NCBI GenBank assembly: GCA_013076295.1
Contig: RQOL01000658.1
Span: 1,860,001 to 1,924,000, forward strand
Length of the DNA stretch: 64,000 bases
Origin: Sanderia malayensis
Lineage: Eukaryota; Cnidaria; Scyphozoa; Semaeostomeae; Pelagiidae
Direction of reading: 5' to 3'
Shown here piece by piece: positions 1 to 14,000 of the stretch. Below the pieces are notes generated by a model. That model made no database searches. It was not told the origin of the DNA and was given only the letters and a program-made list of their open reading frames with translations. The translations under genes were made by a program, and so were the position numbers. Each line of letters starts with the position of its first letter. The first letter of the stretch is position 1.

Positions 1-20
1 AAAACAAGCATAGAACTAAT

Positions 21-1653
21 TTAACTCGTACGTAATTTCTGTTGCAATTCAATCACACAGGATTGCATAACAGAGCGATACTGGTGACTAATCTTCAACC
101 TGAAAATAAAAATAAATATCTCAGGATATTCAGCATTCAGTGTCATTTCATTCCAACACACGTTTAGAGCATTGCTTGCTGCTTAAAATCAACTTGTCAT
201 ATTAACATTATACATACATTGACTTCAACATTGATGTGTCAGACTTGGGTAGCTCTTGCAGCTGCATGAATATAGCTACAAAAAACACGTGTTAAATGTG
301 ATATTTGCTGCTATCATTGTCAGCTATAACTGTTGAATAGTCACTATTGTTTCTACTAGACTTTCCTATGAATGCCAGATATATGTAGTGTTACTATAAT
401 ATGGAAAAATTTTCACACAAAGCTTTCGCTAAGTTTTATACTGGTTATCTCAAACAAATCTTAACTTCCAATCAAATAAATACTAGTTACTTTGAATATG
501 TCAGTCACAATTTCACTTCCTTTTGGTATGGACAATAGTGAAAGTTAACTATGGCGTTGCTACTCCTCTACAGCATTTGGTGCAATTACTAAAGCTATTC
601 TTGTGGCAAATATTTCTTAAGCTGGTGTCGATATAATAACATTGCTTACCATGTGTTTCATTAATCAGTTTTCTGTAAATATAGTGTTGCATATCTACAT
701 GCCATCTCATCTCTTTCATGCTGACTTTCCCAGACAAATCAACATTAGAAGGTGAATCTAAAGATAAAGTTGTTAAAATAAATGCAATTAGGCAATAGGA
801 CAAATGGTATTGGTAATTCCATTATTGTATGCACCATACCAATCTCTGGCCAGCGTTTTGCATGCACCATAAAACAGTTAACCGAATGCCATCTTCCAGT
901 TATTCTTCCTTCTTCCAAAGGTTCTTGGATTATCTGCATGAGGAGATACGAAATTAATTATAACTTCATTATGCTTATTGTAGCAAACAAATGATATATG
1001 CAATTGTTCTAAGCATTGTCAGCATATATGAATCTGTGTACACCCTACATAAACTCTGTATATCACAAAACAACAAGCACATGTTCAAACTTAATGCCAG
1101 CCAATACTGTAAATCCCCATCAAATAAGCCCCTGCCTCCAAATAACCCCTTTGAATAAGCCCCCAGCCTTGATAATCATTTGCAAGTATATTGAGCGGAA
1201 CCCAAGTACCAAGACATTAAAGTTCCAAATAGTGAGTCAATTGTAAATAATGTATAATGTTGCAGAAAGTTTAAGCTGCTTAACAATAAATAAAAATCCA
1301 GCTAAACTTTCGCTTTTGCAAATAAGCCCTCGGAAATCTTATGCCAGGGTTTAAAGTACCTGTATACTTGACAAGGACATGATAACAGGCCAAACATAGG
1401 TACTTCATCATTTAGTGGGCGGGGCGTCATGGGCGGGGCATGGTTATCACTTGAAAGGGCAAAGCTAAAACTAAACAAGTCAAATAAACTGCAAAAAACT
1501 AAAAATGCCTTACAAAATATCAAAGTAATACACTATATGCTATCTAACATAATTTAGCAGATAATTATCAGTACATACGGTTCGATTTGAAGCAGATATC
1601 TCGTTCTGTTCTACCATGCTGCTCCCCAACAATGCTTCGTATTCGCTCGCCAT
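21..1653 (-). CDS. Small five-exon gene, unknown function (137 aa)
   Basis: Five exons on the minus strand join in phase: 1579-1653, 840-933, 650-757, 218-275 and 21-99, giving 414 nt with an ATG at 1653 and a TAA at 21-23. All introns have GT donors and AG acceptors, and the phases (0,1,1,2) connect without a stop. The product starts MASEYEALLGSS, has no signal peptide or membrane segment, and ends in a short helical, Gln/Leu-rich stretch (LQELPKSDTSML, then VIELQQKLRTS) that could form a coiled coil. I do not recognise the family. It lies 385 bp downstream of the TUG stop in the same orientation. The phase-consistent splicing is the main support; a longer first exon or alternative acceptors are possible. 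Confidence 0.6.
1085..1340. repeat. Dispersed AATAAGCCCC-type repeat copy
   Basis: Several CAAATAAGCCC-like motifs occur close together, followed by a stretch (GATAATCATTTGC, then TTGAGC and AAGACATTAAAG) that recurs in diverged form near 25375-25550. Related fragments appear near 21535-21610, 32910-32935 and 33645-33690. It lies in the first intron of the small minus-strand gene. The family is not identified. Confidence 0.4.
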
Positions 1654-2038
1654 TTTAAATTCACATGGCAGGCTGCTCACGATTAACATTAAGCAGACAA
1701 GCTATGACGTAATATATAATTAGCAATGAATTACGGAGTGATGAAAATTTCTTATATTTATCAGCTGTATCATCACTAAAATAATATTATTCACTTATTA
1801 AGAAAGTAGCCTCAAAAAGATTTTAATACTTTTATTTTCAATTTATGCTTAAATTTCAAATTCATGAACTTTATTAACTCATTAATATAAAATTTCAACT
1901 GTTCAGTTATCTTCATTGCTGTTGAAATTTTGATAATTCGTCAACTTGTGTTGTAGCTGAACTGATGCGTTTCTGAAAACTTCCAAAGTACTGCAGCAAC
2001 ATTGCTTTTGCTTCTCCTTTCTTCTACAGCAACCTTGG

Positions 2039-5000
2039 CTACTTTTTCCCTACAAAATTACAGTATGCATCTGATTGACAAAAAAGTTCGACTTTCCGAC
2101 TCTTACATCCGTGAATAGACTTGAATAGCTGAGCTTACAAACCCTCAAATTCAAGCAGCAATAAATCATTGTACCTTGCATAAACCATTTTGGAAGTTTT
2201 CCTTCTGTTTTTGGCTTTCTTGTAGCACTGGCACCAGACGAAACGTCTTCAGTTGTTGTTGGTGACGATGTTGAAGCTTCTTCTGTTTTTCCTGGTGGGG
2301 ACTCAATTGATGAAGTGGTCTGAGTATTGGATGAAGAAGACGGAACGCAACTGAAAAATATAATCTTGAGTTTTATAAGTTGTATAGCTATAATATATAC
2401 GTATATATTTCAATATATAGAAAGAAACAAGTATGCAAGTAGCAAGTATGGAAAAGGGTTTTGAAAAATTGATGTGTTTTTATAAAAATAACCTGTTTAC
2501 CTTTGAAGGAAATTAGTAGCAGAGGTTTCTGCTTCCTCGTAAGTAACGGCTTTATCGATAAATTCTTGTTTCAGCCACCTTTCTGTGAAAAAGGATAGGT
2601 TTTTGGTGGAAAATTGATTAATAAACATGCAAAGTGCTAAATAGTAAAATAGTAAAAGGTGTGAAATGTAAAATGGTAAAAGAGGTCAAATGTAAAATAA
2701 TAAAAGGTGTCAAATGTAATGTAAAATATTAAAAGGTGTAAAAAGTAAAATAGTAGAAGGTGTAAAATGATAAAATAGCAAAAAGTGTCCAATGCAAAAT
2801 AGTAAAAGGTGTCAAATGTAAGATATTAAAAAGCGTGAAATTTAAAATAGTAAAAGGTGTGAAATGTTATTCACCTGATTTTGGTTCTCCTAAAACACGA
2901 ATAATAGCTGAAGGAACCAATTTCGCCTGAAATGAATTTAACAAGCAAATTAAAGATTTGTCCTCTTTTTAATATTAATAAATATAAATACAGGTGTTTA
3001 CAGAGTATCGTACGCATTTAATGCTGGTCTCAGTAGCATTGGAAATTTACCTCGTACAATGTTTGTTTAAGATTTTTCAGAATTGATTTTGGTGGCGTCG
3101 TGTCTGGTGTAAGATAAAATTTAGATTTTGAATAATTCTGGGGAATAATTTAGATTTTCAAACGATCGTCAAAATGCTGATATACAATTGTCACAAATTG
3201 TCACCTTAACTTTTAAAGAATACTTTAATTAATTAATGTATATTATGTAAACATACAAAGTTGGAATGAGGTTTTATCATCAGCAAGGTTCTGACGAACG
3301 AATTCTTTAACTGCATTAACTAAAATGAAAGTAGTAAGAGTATATCATATAATAAAAGTATCAAATGTATAAGAAACAAGTGGTGAGATGCTGAAACCAT
3401 TGGAATGAAATAACGATAGCTGAATACTGTACCTTCTTCAAGGGGTCGAAATACTCCTTGTAAGGCAAGCTTGTCTGGAAATATTATTCTCACAATCACC
3501 TATGTAAAAAGATAAATATTTCACCTAGACTTTATTAAAAAAAATTACAGAAAATTATTAATACAATGATGTCATAAAATGATGTCACAAAAGACAGTTC
3601 CTCATTGTTATTTTTAATCCTCATTTACAAACTTGCTACAAACTTGCCTTTTTATATTTTAACATTTTCTCCTTTTCTTTTGCCTCTCGCATAGCTTTGG
3701 TAAGTAAAGGCCCATCGTACCTAAAATAATTTTAAAAATCGTTACATAATACAAAAAAAGTTTAGAAATAAAAAGGGCCTGTCCGGGAGTTGAACCCGGG
3801 ACCTCTCGCACCCTAAGCGAGAATCATACCACTAGACCAACAGGCCATGCTATAGATTAGCGAATAAAACCCTATTAGAAACTGTACAATAGATATGATG
3901 GATATCGATTGAATGGGGATACTAACATGTTTTGGCTTTTTTCTAGCATCATCTTTCTCAATTCATCAACAGTGACATCAAAGAATTCATCAGAAGGCTC
4001 TAAAAATATTTATCAAGAGGTATTATTTACAACAATCGGAAACAATAATGCAATATCATCCGTTCTCAAGAACATAAAAAGGAAATTCTTAGATTCAAAA
4101 GATATTCGTTTCAATGAAATTTTGTGAGATACCTTCGGGCTCACTAAAAGATTTTTGAATCTTTTCAAAATGAAAGACGACTGCATTTCTAGCACAAGGC
4201 ATAGATAGTTTCACTTCGGCCAAACTGCGAGAGAAAACAATGATAGCTATATTTACATACAAGAAAATCTACTATAAACTTTTAAAATATTTGCATATAC
4301 TATAAAGTTGTGAATAGTCTCAAAGCGATCAGAGGACCCCAACCATCAGAATTAGCTCATTTTGTAAGCGATATTTCCATCATTTTCATATGTGAATATT
4401 TTATACCTTAGTTTACTTACATTTCTTTTGGGTTGATAGCATTCACTTCAGTCAACAAATTACTCTGTTCTGCACCACGCTCAGGAAACTAAAAAAATTC
4501 AATCAATTCGATCAAAATGCTTTCCATGAAAAGTGTATAAAGTAAGAGACATTGTAAAATTGACATTTAAATCAGTAAACCATTTATTCTTCGCACTCAC
4601 CTTGAAATCACTAACAGGCTGTGTAGTAATACTCCGAGTACTTGTAGCTGAAGGTTGTTCGGTAGGAATAACTTTTTCTGAAAAGTCTTCTATGGATTCT
4701 TTATTATCTCCCAATTTTTGTTTCTTTTCTTGTGGTTCTTTGACAGATGTCGTATCGTCTGGCTCCATTAAATTGGTAGCGGTAGTGGGCTCATCTTCAG
4801 AACCCTTACATTCTTCGGTATCTCTTGGTAAGGCAGATACACTAGAAGAAGCTTCTATTGACAAATCAACATCATCTTCGTCTTTATGAATCAGCCTAGG
4901 AATAAATAGTATGCATCACCTTTCAGACTAAATAAGCGAGTGTAAATTAAAGCCCTAAAGCTAGAAGTAACAAACTGTTGGTGTAGTAAGTGCCAGCGTG

Positions 5001-8000
5001 CCGTGTCAGATAATTCAGGTAAAATGGTCGTATACTAGCTGCTAACACTGTTAAAATGAGTGCTGCTGTGATATAAAATAAATAATCAGGACTAAAGCAT
5101 CTAGCAATTGATTAAAGGATATGTTTTGAGTATATTTTTAGTGCCTGCAAAAAAGTATGGGAAGAGGGTGTAAAAAGAAGCTTCAGGTGTGCAACAGTCG
5201 AGGAGGCATGACGGATGTATGTGGAGCGTAACGGTAGATGACTAATATCAACGGGTGAAGGATGACTATATGTCTGGTGCGTTGATTCCTTTGACCTTAT
5301 GCTATTCTCCAATGATAGCAAGCGCGACTGTAGACTAGCGGTAACTTACCTACACACTAACCTCGAGACCACTGGTTCGAAACCTGATGAGGGCATCTAC
5401 TTTGTGTTTTCATCAATTTCTAATTTAAATTTCCTACAAGTGGGTGTCTGGGTATGTATGTGGGCGTACATAGACTACTGCGCAGGAGTATACATGACGT
5501 AATACTACTGGCAGTGTATGGTGTATCAGTAAGGCTAAGGATTAGGGTTAGAGGCCGTAAAGGTGGGCGTGTATGCGCAGTGCCATATATAGGCCATTGC
5601 GCAGGAGTGTACACGACGTAATGCTACTGACAGTGTATGGTGTATCGGATATGGTTAAGGTTAGGGTTAGGGTTAGGATTAGGGTTTGGGTTAGAAGCCG
5701 TAAAGGTGGGCGTGTATGCGCACTGCCATATATAGGCTACTGCGCAGGAGTGTACATGACGTAATGCTATTGACAGTGTATGGTGTATCGTATAGGGTTA
5801 GGGTTAGGATTAGGGTTAGGGTTAGAGGCCGTAAAGGTGGGCGTGTATGCGCAGTGTCGTTTATAGACTACTGCGCAGGTGTATACATGACGTAATGCTA
5901 TTGACAGTGTATGGTGTACCAGATAGGGTTAAGGTTAGGGTTAGGGTTAGGATTAGGGTTAGAGGCCGTAAAGGTGGGTGTGTATGCGCAGTGCCGTATA
6001 TAGACTACTGCGCAGGAGTATACATGACGTAATACTACTGGCAGTGTATGTTGTATCAGTTAGGGTTAGGGTTAGGATTCGAGTTAGGGTTAGAGTGACC
6101 CAAAGGTGGGAGTGTACGCGCAGTACAATATATGGGCTACTGCGCAGGGAATGCATGACGTAATATCACATGAGGTAATATTTCAGCAATAATAGATTGC
6201 ATCAAACTATTCTTAAATCAAGAGAAGGTCTACGCTCAGTTTGAAGATCAAAGATAAAACTCAAATCTTTGTTAATTTGATGCTTTTCAAATGTTTCTGA
6301 AACCTCCCACTGCACTGCAGCAAAGATTACCGTCACTGATGAATTAAACAAGCATGCGGCTGAAGGAAGGAGGATTTGATGCTAAGCAAGGTCCTCCTCC
6401 GCAGCCATCGAGCCATAGCCAGGACCCACCAATGAAAAGCAAGGAATCTTCATCATGTGACACAATGATTCGACGTCACATGAAAGTTAACTTCTCACGT
6501 GACTATATTGATATGACGTAACATTGTAAAGTATGAATGTACGGCGAGCAAGAAATCAATTTCAAATGTTCACATTTACTCTTCAAGTCTAGTGGTGGTT
6601 ATCATATATTATCATAGAGTTGTGAGAGATATATAGTTTCGCAGTTTGGGTCTGCATTATACTTGATTAAAAGTATACTGCAGTAAAATAAACATGTCGT
6701 TTCCAGCAAATCAGGTAAGAATATAGAGTCTAAACCTTATCAATCAAGTGAATTTCTTATGCGATTTGGCACGCATATTTGACTACAATTCTTCACCCCG
6801 ACACAGGTCAATTCAATTTATCCAATACGTCTATAATCGATATAATTCTGTTCGAGTTAAAGATGCTCCAGGTTCTTCAAAACAAATCCCTTGAACGCAA
6901 AAAAAACGGAGACAGTTTCAAATATTATCACAATGAGGGACGCAGCATTGGTTGATGCACAGCTTCAAACATCGTTCATTAACCATGTAGTTTAAAAGCT
7001 CAAACTCCGTAACCTTTTGAAATATTTGTCTTGATTTTTAGGAGACGGTGAAGGATAAGGTGAAGCGGGTGGGGTTGGGAGCAGCCAAGGTGAAGAGCCT
7101 CGTGTCCAAATTTGAGGGATACATCGAAAATAAGAACAATCCATGTCAGGTCAGCGACAACGAGGAAGAAGAGCTGGAGGAATTGGACAATGAGTCCACA
7201 AAGAAAAAAAGAATCGCGATGCCTTTGATTACTAGCGAAGAGGAGCTCATTAAGAAGATCTGTCTGTTGACGACAAAAGAAGAGATCGAAAGATTGCATC
7301 AACAGAGAAGTGAAAACGCGTGGAGCTTATTCATCCTGGGAAAAGAATCCACTGTCTTCGACATTGAACGGGTTAGATATGATTCATATAAATTAGAGTC
7401 CATAACAATAAAAACTTCATAAAACGCATACCTATTGGATCTATGACTTTGCCCCTTGTGGATGGGGGTCAATTATGATAGGGTTCAGCTGTCATATGCA
7501 ATTGTATATGGCCAATAGTGATGAAAAGATTTCCTTTCAGATGGAACAAGAGAAAAAAGTTCGCAAAGCGAAGTTGAGAGAAGAAGGAAAAGAGCAAGAC
7601 ATCGATGAAGATGATGCAAAGGAAGAAGACGATTATGTGAAGAAGGCAGCAATGGCAGAGAATTGGCCTCTCAGAACAAAAATATCACAAATACTCAAGT
7701 TTTACGGTTTACCACACGGTGACCAAGAAGTAATAAGCAACGAGTACTTTGATAGCAAATGCGATTATAAATCGTTTGCTACAATGATGTTTGGTGCTGA
7801 TTCACAAACAACTGGCGCATGTAAATCTGCTCCAACGAGCCAAAATGCAAAGCAGGTTCATCGAAGGCGACAGAGGCAGACTGTGAAACCGGCCAATTCC
7901 AACAGAGACGCTGCAGTAGACGTGGACAGCCAGGGCCATCAAAGCAAAGTCAGCATGACGCAGATGGCTAATGCCCTTAATGATGTATGGGCCATGCTTA

Positions 8001-11000
8001 ATACAGAAAGGAACATGCGTGAAGAAATGCAAAAGAAGATGGACAGTCTGCAGGAAACAATTTTAAAGGAAAGACAAGAACAGTTGGCACTTGAGAAACT
8101 CATTGACGAAAGAAACTTGACAATAAAAATCTCCAAAGCTGGCTCGGAAATTGAAGAACTCAAAGATGAGGTCAAGCATGAAGTTGCCACAGAGACAGAT
8201 CAGAAACAACAATCTAATGCCAAAAAAGTCAAAGAAGAATATGTAGATAGTCCTGAAGATGCCAATGAAAGAATTGAAACCGAGTTGGACGAGGATTATC
8301 AGGAACTCATTCAGATGCAGAAAGAGCAAATGGAGATGTTTAAACAAATGATGGAGAATAAGCAACAAATGCAGGTTGCGACTAACCAATCTGTCATAAA
8401 GAGACTGGAACATGTTGAGAAGCAAATAACATCCATTGGCTTCCAGCAACATCAACAACAGGAACAGCCAACAGAACATGAAGACAAGAGCGTGATCGAA
8501 GAGCAGAAGATAGAGATAATGGAGCTCAAAAACAAGCTGGAGCTTGCAAATAAATGCCAGGAAGAGCTCCAGTGTACAATCCAGGAGAAACAACAAATCC
8601 TGCAAATGTGCGCTGATCAAAAGAAAAAAGATATGGAGCAATTGGTGGGCGAATCTGTTGGTGTGACTGAACTCAAAGCAGAGTTGGAAGAAGCAAAAAA
8701 GACGATGCAACAAATGCAATCAATGATTGATAGTCAAAAGGATGATATTGCAAACCACATCGCTGTTGCTGAGGTGCTTGCATTGCAGGTGACACAATGT
8801 AAAGAAGAGAAGCAAATCATGGAAAACAAGTTGAGGGAAGAGCTTTCAATGAGAGAAAGAGCAATGAAGCTTTTCAGTGAACAGTTCTGTGATGTTGAGA
8901 AGGAGAACAACCGATTGAAGGAGCAACTGGACGATGTTGTTGATACCTTGGCAGATACAGTGTCCATGAACTCGATAGTGAAGGCAGATGGGGACCTCAC
9001 TATCGAGGGATTGGACACAATGCTGAAGGCTAAAGATCAACAAATCCAGGAGCTACAAAATCAGCTCCAGAAAGTTCAGCATGAGTTGGCATCTGGCTCA
9101 AACGATGTGCAAGACTCTTTGCAAGACGGCGCCATTAGTGATGGAAGCACAAATCAAAGTACCACTCAAGGGGAAGGGTATGGTACAAATTGTGGCGACG
9201 TCAGCGATATCAAGGAGAGAGAAATTGTACAGCAAGAGCTTACAGAGAGCCCATTCGTGAACGAAGAGTTGAGGAAAATAATGGATGAGGGCGAGGAGGA
9301 AAGCAGCGTCATGTTAAAAGGCATCTCCGAGCTGAGGAAATTGACCAAAGAACTTGTATTTGAGTTGAATGAAGAAAGTTCAAAAAGAGCTGCTAATTCT
9401 GCAAGACCATGGGGTAGGTCAAGTAGTGAAACGGAGACAGGCCAACAGGAAAGCCATCAAATCAGGTCTGACACGTTGGAAACAAAAGATGCCTCGGATG
9501 AGCTTAATGACGCCAATGAAGAGTTCAAGGCAGTTATGTTTGCAAGCGAAGAGCTGCGCAGAATTATTCTTGACAAAGACAATGAAAATAGGTCGCAAGC
9601 AAGAGATGTTTCTGTACTCAAGAGAAGGATCGAGGAATTAGAAAACGGCCAGAGCCATGAAAGAAGAGAAACTATGTGCAATGAAAGCTGCGACAAAGGA
9701 AATGTCGATGAAAGCACATTGCAAGATGTAGAACAAGAGTTCTTTGACATGAAACACCTGAATGTTGAGGCCTTTGTCAAAGCGATAATAGATAAAGGCA
9801 TCAAGATTGTCAAACAAGAAATGGAAAAGCAATCGGGCACCAAAACAGAAAGTTCTGACGAGGAAGGGGAGAATTTGGCATATTTCAACACAGCTAAAGA
9901 TCAAGACTGTAGTAATGCCCAATTGGCTTTCGAGCATTGTGAAGAAAATTCACAATAGAGATGGGATTTATAAAAAACTGGAACAATGTAATTGCAAACA
10001 GATATTGCAATTGCGAAATTTTTTCACTTTTTTCACTTTTTTTCACTTTTTTCACTTACAAACAAATGTACAACCTGGAAGTATAATCTGGCATATATTC
10101 ATATTTCGTTTTCCAATTGTATGATCATTCGCAAATTGGAATAAAAATTGTGTGGTATATTGAAAATTAGTTGTTGTGTTTGATTGGATGACAAACTAAA
10201 ACATCTGCATACGAAGTTTCGTAATCAAACCGTATGTATAAAGGAGCCTTTAAAGTCTAGGGTACCAGGGTACTAGGGTCACGTGTATGTGGGTGAACAT
10301 ATAAAATAGCGACAGAAGTTGGTTCTTTCGTAATTACTTGACTCACCCACAGTAACGATTATACTAAGCATCGAGAGAAAAGTGGGAAACATTTGGAAGC
10401 CACGAGGGCTTTACACGGGAAACGTCAGCTTGGGGTACAAATTGGATATAAGAACTGCAACTCATCTTTCTGCGCTAAAGATCTTGGTCGGGAAAAGTAG
10501 GAACATGTTTTTATTAACCATGGATGCTTTTTAACAACGCTGTGCAAAAGTCTCTGTCTTTCCAGGCACAGCACAGCACATCCTAAGCCAATGTCAATTG
10601 AGACAGAAGTCTTTCCATTTATGGCTACTGACGTGAGGTCTATGCAATGGACCTGGCAGGTGATCTTTAAAGTATTGTTAATTCTTTTAAGAATTTTTCT
10701 TGTTAAGTTGCGACTAAGCTATGTTAGCCTGCTTCTGTAGTATGTTAAGCGTACAATTTAATTCGATAACTGAATGATTTGCTGTGCCGGCCAATTTCAA
10801 GTGTGGCATGACGCATGTATGTGGAGCGTAACGGTAGATGACTAATATCAACGGGTGAAGGATGACTATATGTCTGGTGCGTTGATTCCTTTGACCTTAT
10901 GCTATTCTCTTCTTCTAGGAAGCGCTGCTGTAGACTAGCGGTAACTTACCTGCACACTAACCTCAAGACCACGGGTTCAAAACCTGACGAGAACCTCTAC

Positions 11001-14000
11001 TTTGGGTTTTGATCAATTTATAATTTAAATTTCCTAAGTTGGGTGTGTATACGCAGGGCCGTACATAGAATACTGCGCAGGAGCATACATGACGTAATGC
11101 TACTGACAGTGTATGGTGTATCAGTTGGGGTTAGGGTTAGGGTTAGGATTAGGGTTAGAGGCCGTAAAGATGGGTGTGTATGCGCAGTGCCTTATATAGG
11201 CTACTGCGCATGAGTATACATGACGTAATGCTACTGACAGTGTATGGAGTATCAGTTAGGGATAGGGTTAGGGTTAGGATTAGGGCTAGGGTTAGAAGCC
11301 GCAAAGGTTGGAGTATATGCGCAGTGCCATATATATACTACTGCGCAGGAGTATACATGACGTAATGCTACTGACAGTGTATGGTGTATCAGTTGGGGTT
11401 AGGGTTAGGATTAGGGTTAGGGTTAGAAGCCGTAAAGGTGGGAGTGTATGCGCAGTGCCTTACATAGGCTACTGCGCAAGAGTACAAATGACGTAATGCT
11501 ACTGACAGCGTATGCTGTATGGGTTAGGGTTAGGATTAGGGTTAGGGTTAGGTGCCGTAAAGGTGGGTGTGTATGCGCAGTGCCATATATAGGCTACTGC
11601 GCAGGAGTATACATGACGTAATACCACTGACAGTGTATGCTGTATCGGTTAGGGAGGGTTAGGGCAATGATATAAAGCGCCGTAGGTGCTAGATACCTGA
11701 CTCCGCACGATTCGTGCAGACAAAAATGTGCCATTTGGCGGCCATTTTAAAAAAGGGCGAATAGCTTTTGTATATCAATGAGTCCAAATTTAAATGCTCG
11801 GTTTGGAGGAAGATAATGCTAAACAAGGTTGACATATATGCATACTGTTGCAGAGCATACAATATGGGGATACTAGAAAAATTTCGATAAGGACAAAGAA
11901 CGTTTCAAATATCGGTATTTTGTTTATTTTTTGCGCTTACTGAAAAAGCGCAAAACTTACTAAAGCTTACTGAAATATTACCTAATACAACACTTCTCCG
12001 ATGTGAAAGGAAAAGCATTGGCAGATCACTATTATTATATACCTTTCCCTTTTACAAGTGAATCAATTCAAAGAATTGTAGCGGTCTGATATTCCGTTAC
12101 ATATTTAAAGTCACATAGGCCGAAGGTAATTTATTTTCCTCGTTGTGGGATCCTTTAGCAAATAAAACCGTGTAAGTGTGGTGTTATAAGTTCAGCTTCA
12201 GACTTTGGTAAAGTTCTGGAATACTTCAGTAAAATCCCGTGTCGCATCAGCTAATATTTTAGTAAGCTTCTGGGATGTCAAAACCATGTCACTTGCCTTT
12301 AATTTGAGCATGCATATTACTCAGTGCATCCAAAAGTGTTAATTTTTACAACTTTTTTGTAATTCAGTTAAGTTAGGCCTTATTTCTGAATCGTCTCACT
12401 GCACTGCAGCAAAGATTACCGCCATTAATGAATTTATTGAAAATAAAACCATCGTGCGGCTCAACGGAGGAGGATTTGAGGCTACAAGCGCAGGCTAGAA
12501 TGGAACAAAACCACAAACACACAAAGACACAAGATTTTTTTCTACAAAAGAGCTCGATTATATTCTGCTGTGCAGAAGCTTCGCTACGCAGCAGCAATAT
12601 CTCAGTGCTACGCAAAAGCGTTCTTGATGGTAATGGTATTGTGCATAGTTGACACGTACGTCATTGAGGGTAGAAGAATGATAAAAGATCGGCAAAGAAA
12701 ACAAAATCCTCCTCCGCAGCCATAAAGCCATAGCCAAGACCCACCAATGAAAAGAAAGGAATCTTAATCATGTGACACAATGATTCGACGTCACATGAAA
12801 GTTAACTTCTCACGTGACTATATTGATATGACGTAACACTTCCAAGTATGAATGTTCGGCGAGCAAGAAATCAATTTCAAATGTTCGCATTTTACTCTTC
12901 AAGTCTAGTGGTGGTTATCATATATTATCATAGAGTTGTGAGAGATATATAGTTTCGCAGTTTCGGTCTGCATTATACTTGATTAAAAGGTATACTGCAG
13001 TGAAATAAAGATGTCGTTTCCAGCAAATCAGGTAAGAGTATAGAGTCTAAACCTTATCAATCAAGTGAATTTCTTATGCGATTTGGCACGCATATTTGAC
13101 TACAATTCTTCACCCCGACATATCAGCTCAATTCAATTTATCCAATACGTCTATAATCGACATAATTCTGTGCGAGTTAAAGGTGCTCCAGGTTCTTCAA
13201 AACAAATCCCTTGAACGCAAAACAAAACAAGGAGACAGTTTCAAATATTATCATTGTGATAATATTTGAAACTGTCTCGAAGGAGGGACCCAGCATTGGC
13301 TGATGCACAGCTTCAAGCATCGTTCATTAACCTTGTAGTTTAATAGCTTAACTCCGCGACTTTTTTATATATTTGTCTCGATTTTTAGGAAACGGTGAAT
13401 GAAAAGGTGAAGCGGGTGGGGCTGGGAGCAGCCAAGGTGAAGAGCCTTGTATCCAAATTCGAGGGGTACATCGAAAATAAAAACAATCCATGCCAGGTCA
13501 GCGACAATGAGGAAGAAGGGATGGAAGAATTGGACAATGAGTTCGCTAGGAAAAAGAGAATCATGAGGCCTTTGATTACCAGCGAAGAGGAGCTCATTAA
13601 GATTACCAACGAGGAAGAAGAGCTGGAGGAATTGGAAAATGAGTTCGCAAAGAAAAAGAGAATCGCGATGCCTTTGATTACTAGCGAAGAGGAGCTCATT
13701 AAGAAGATCTGTCTGTTGACGACAAAAGAAGAGATCGAAAGGTTGCATCAACAGCGAAGTGAAAACGCGTGGAGCTTATTCATCCTGGGAAAAGAATCCA
13801 CTGTCTTCGACATTGAACAGGTTAGATATGATTCATATAAATTAGAGTCCATAACAATAAAAACTTCATAAAACGCAGACCTGTAGGAGCGATGACTTTG
13901 TCCTTTGTGGATGGGGGTCAACTATAATAGGGTTCAGCTGTCATATGCAATTGTATATGGCCAATAGTGATGAAAAGATTTCCTTTCAGATGGAACAAGA

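Noticed and set aside
5319..5400. Functional tRNA gene in the SINE head
   Set aside because: A and B boxes are present, but no complete cloverleaf or acceptor stem can be formed, and the same sequence recurs with the repeat.
5640..5830. TTAGGG tracts as a chromosome end
   Set aside because: They are short, interspersed with a 130-bp unit, occur at three internal places and are flanked by genes on both sides, so this is an interspersed repeat and not a telomere.
5573..6163. Open reading frames in the minisatellites (Arg/Val-rich RVRVRIRVR)
   Set aside because: They are translations of the TTAGGG and tail repeats, recur in each array and have no start context or homology.
7042..7422. Separate short gene ending at the stop near 7420
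   Set aside because: A GTTAGA donor at 7372 and a TTTCAG acceptor at 7540 are conserved in both copies and join the frame in phase 0 to the long coiled-coil exon, so one gene is the simpler model.
12373..12652. Short ORFs upstream of coiled-coil gene 2
   Set aside because: They lie in the extra ~235-bp stretch and duplicated 5' flank, both strands are open, and nothing in copy 1 corresponds.
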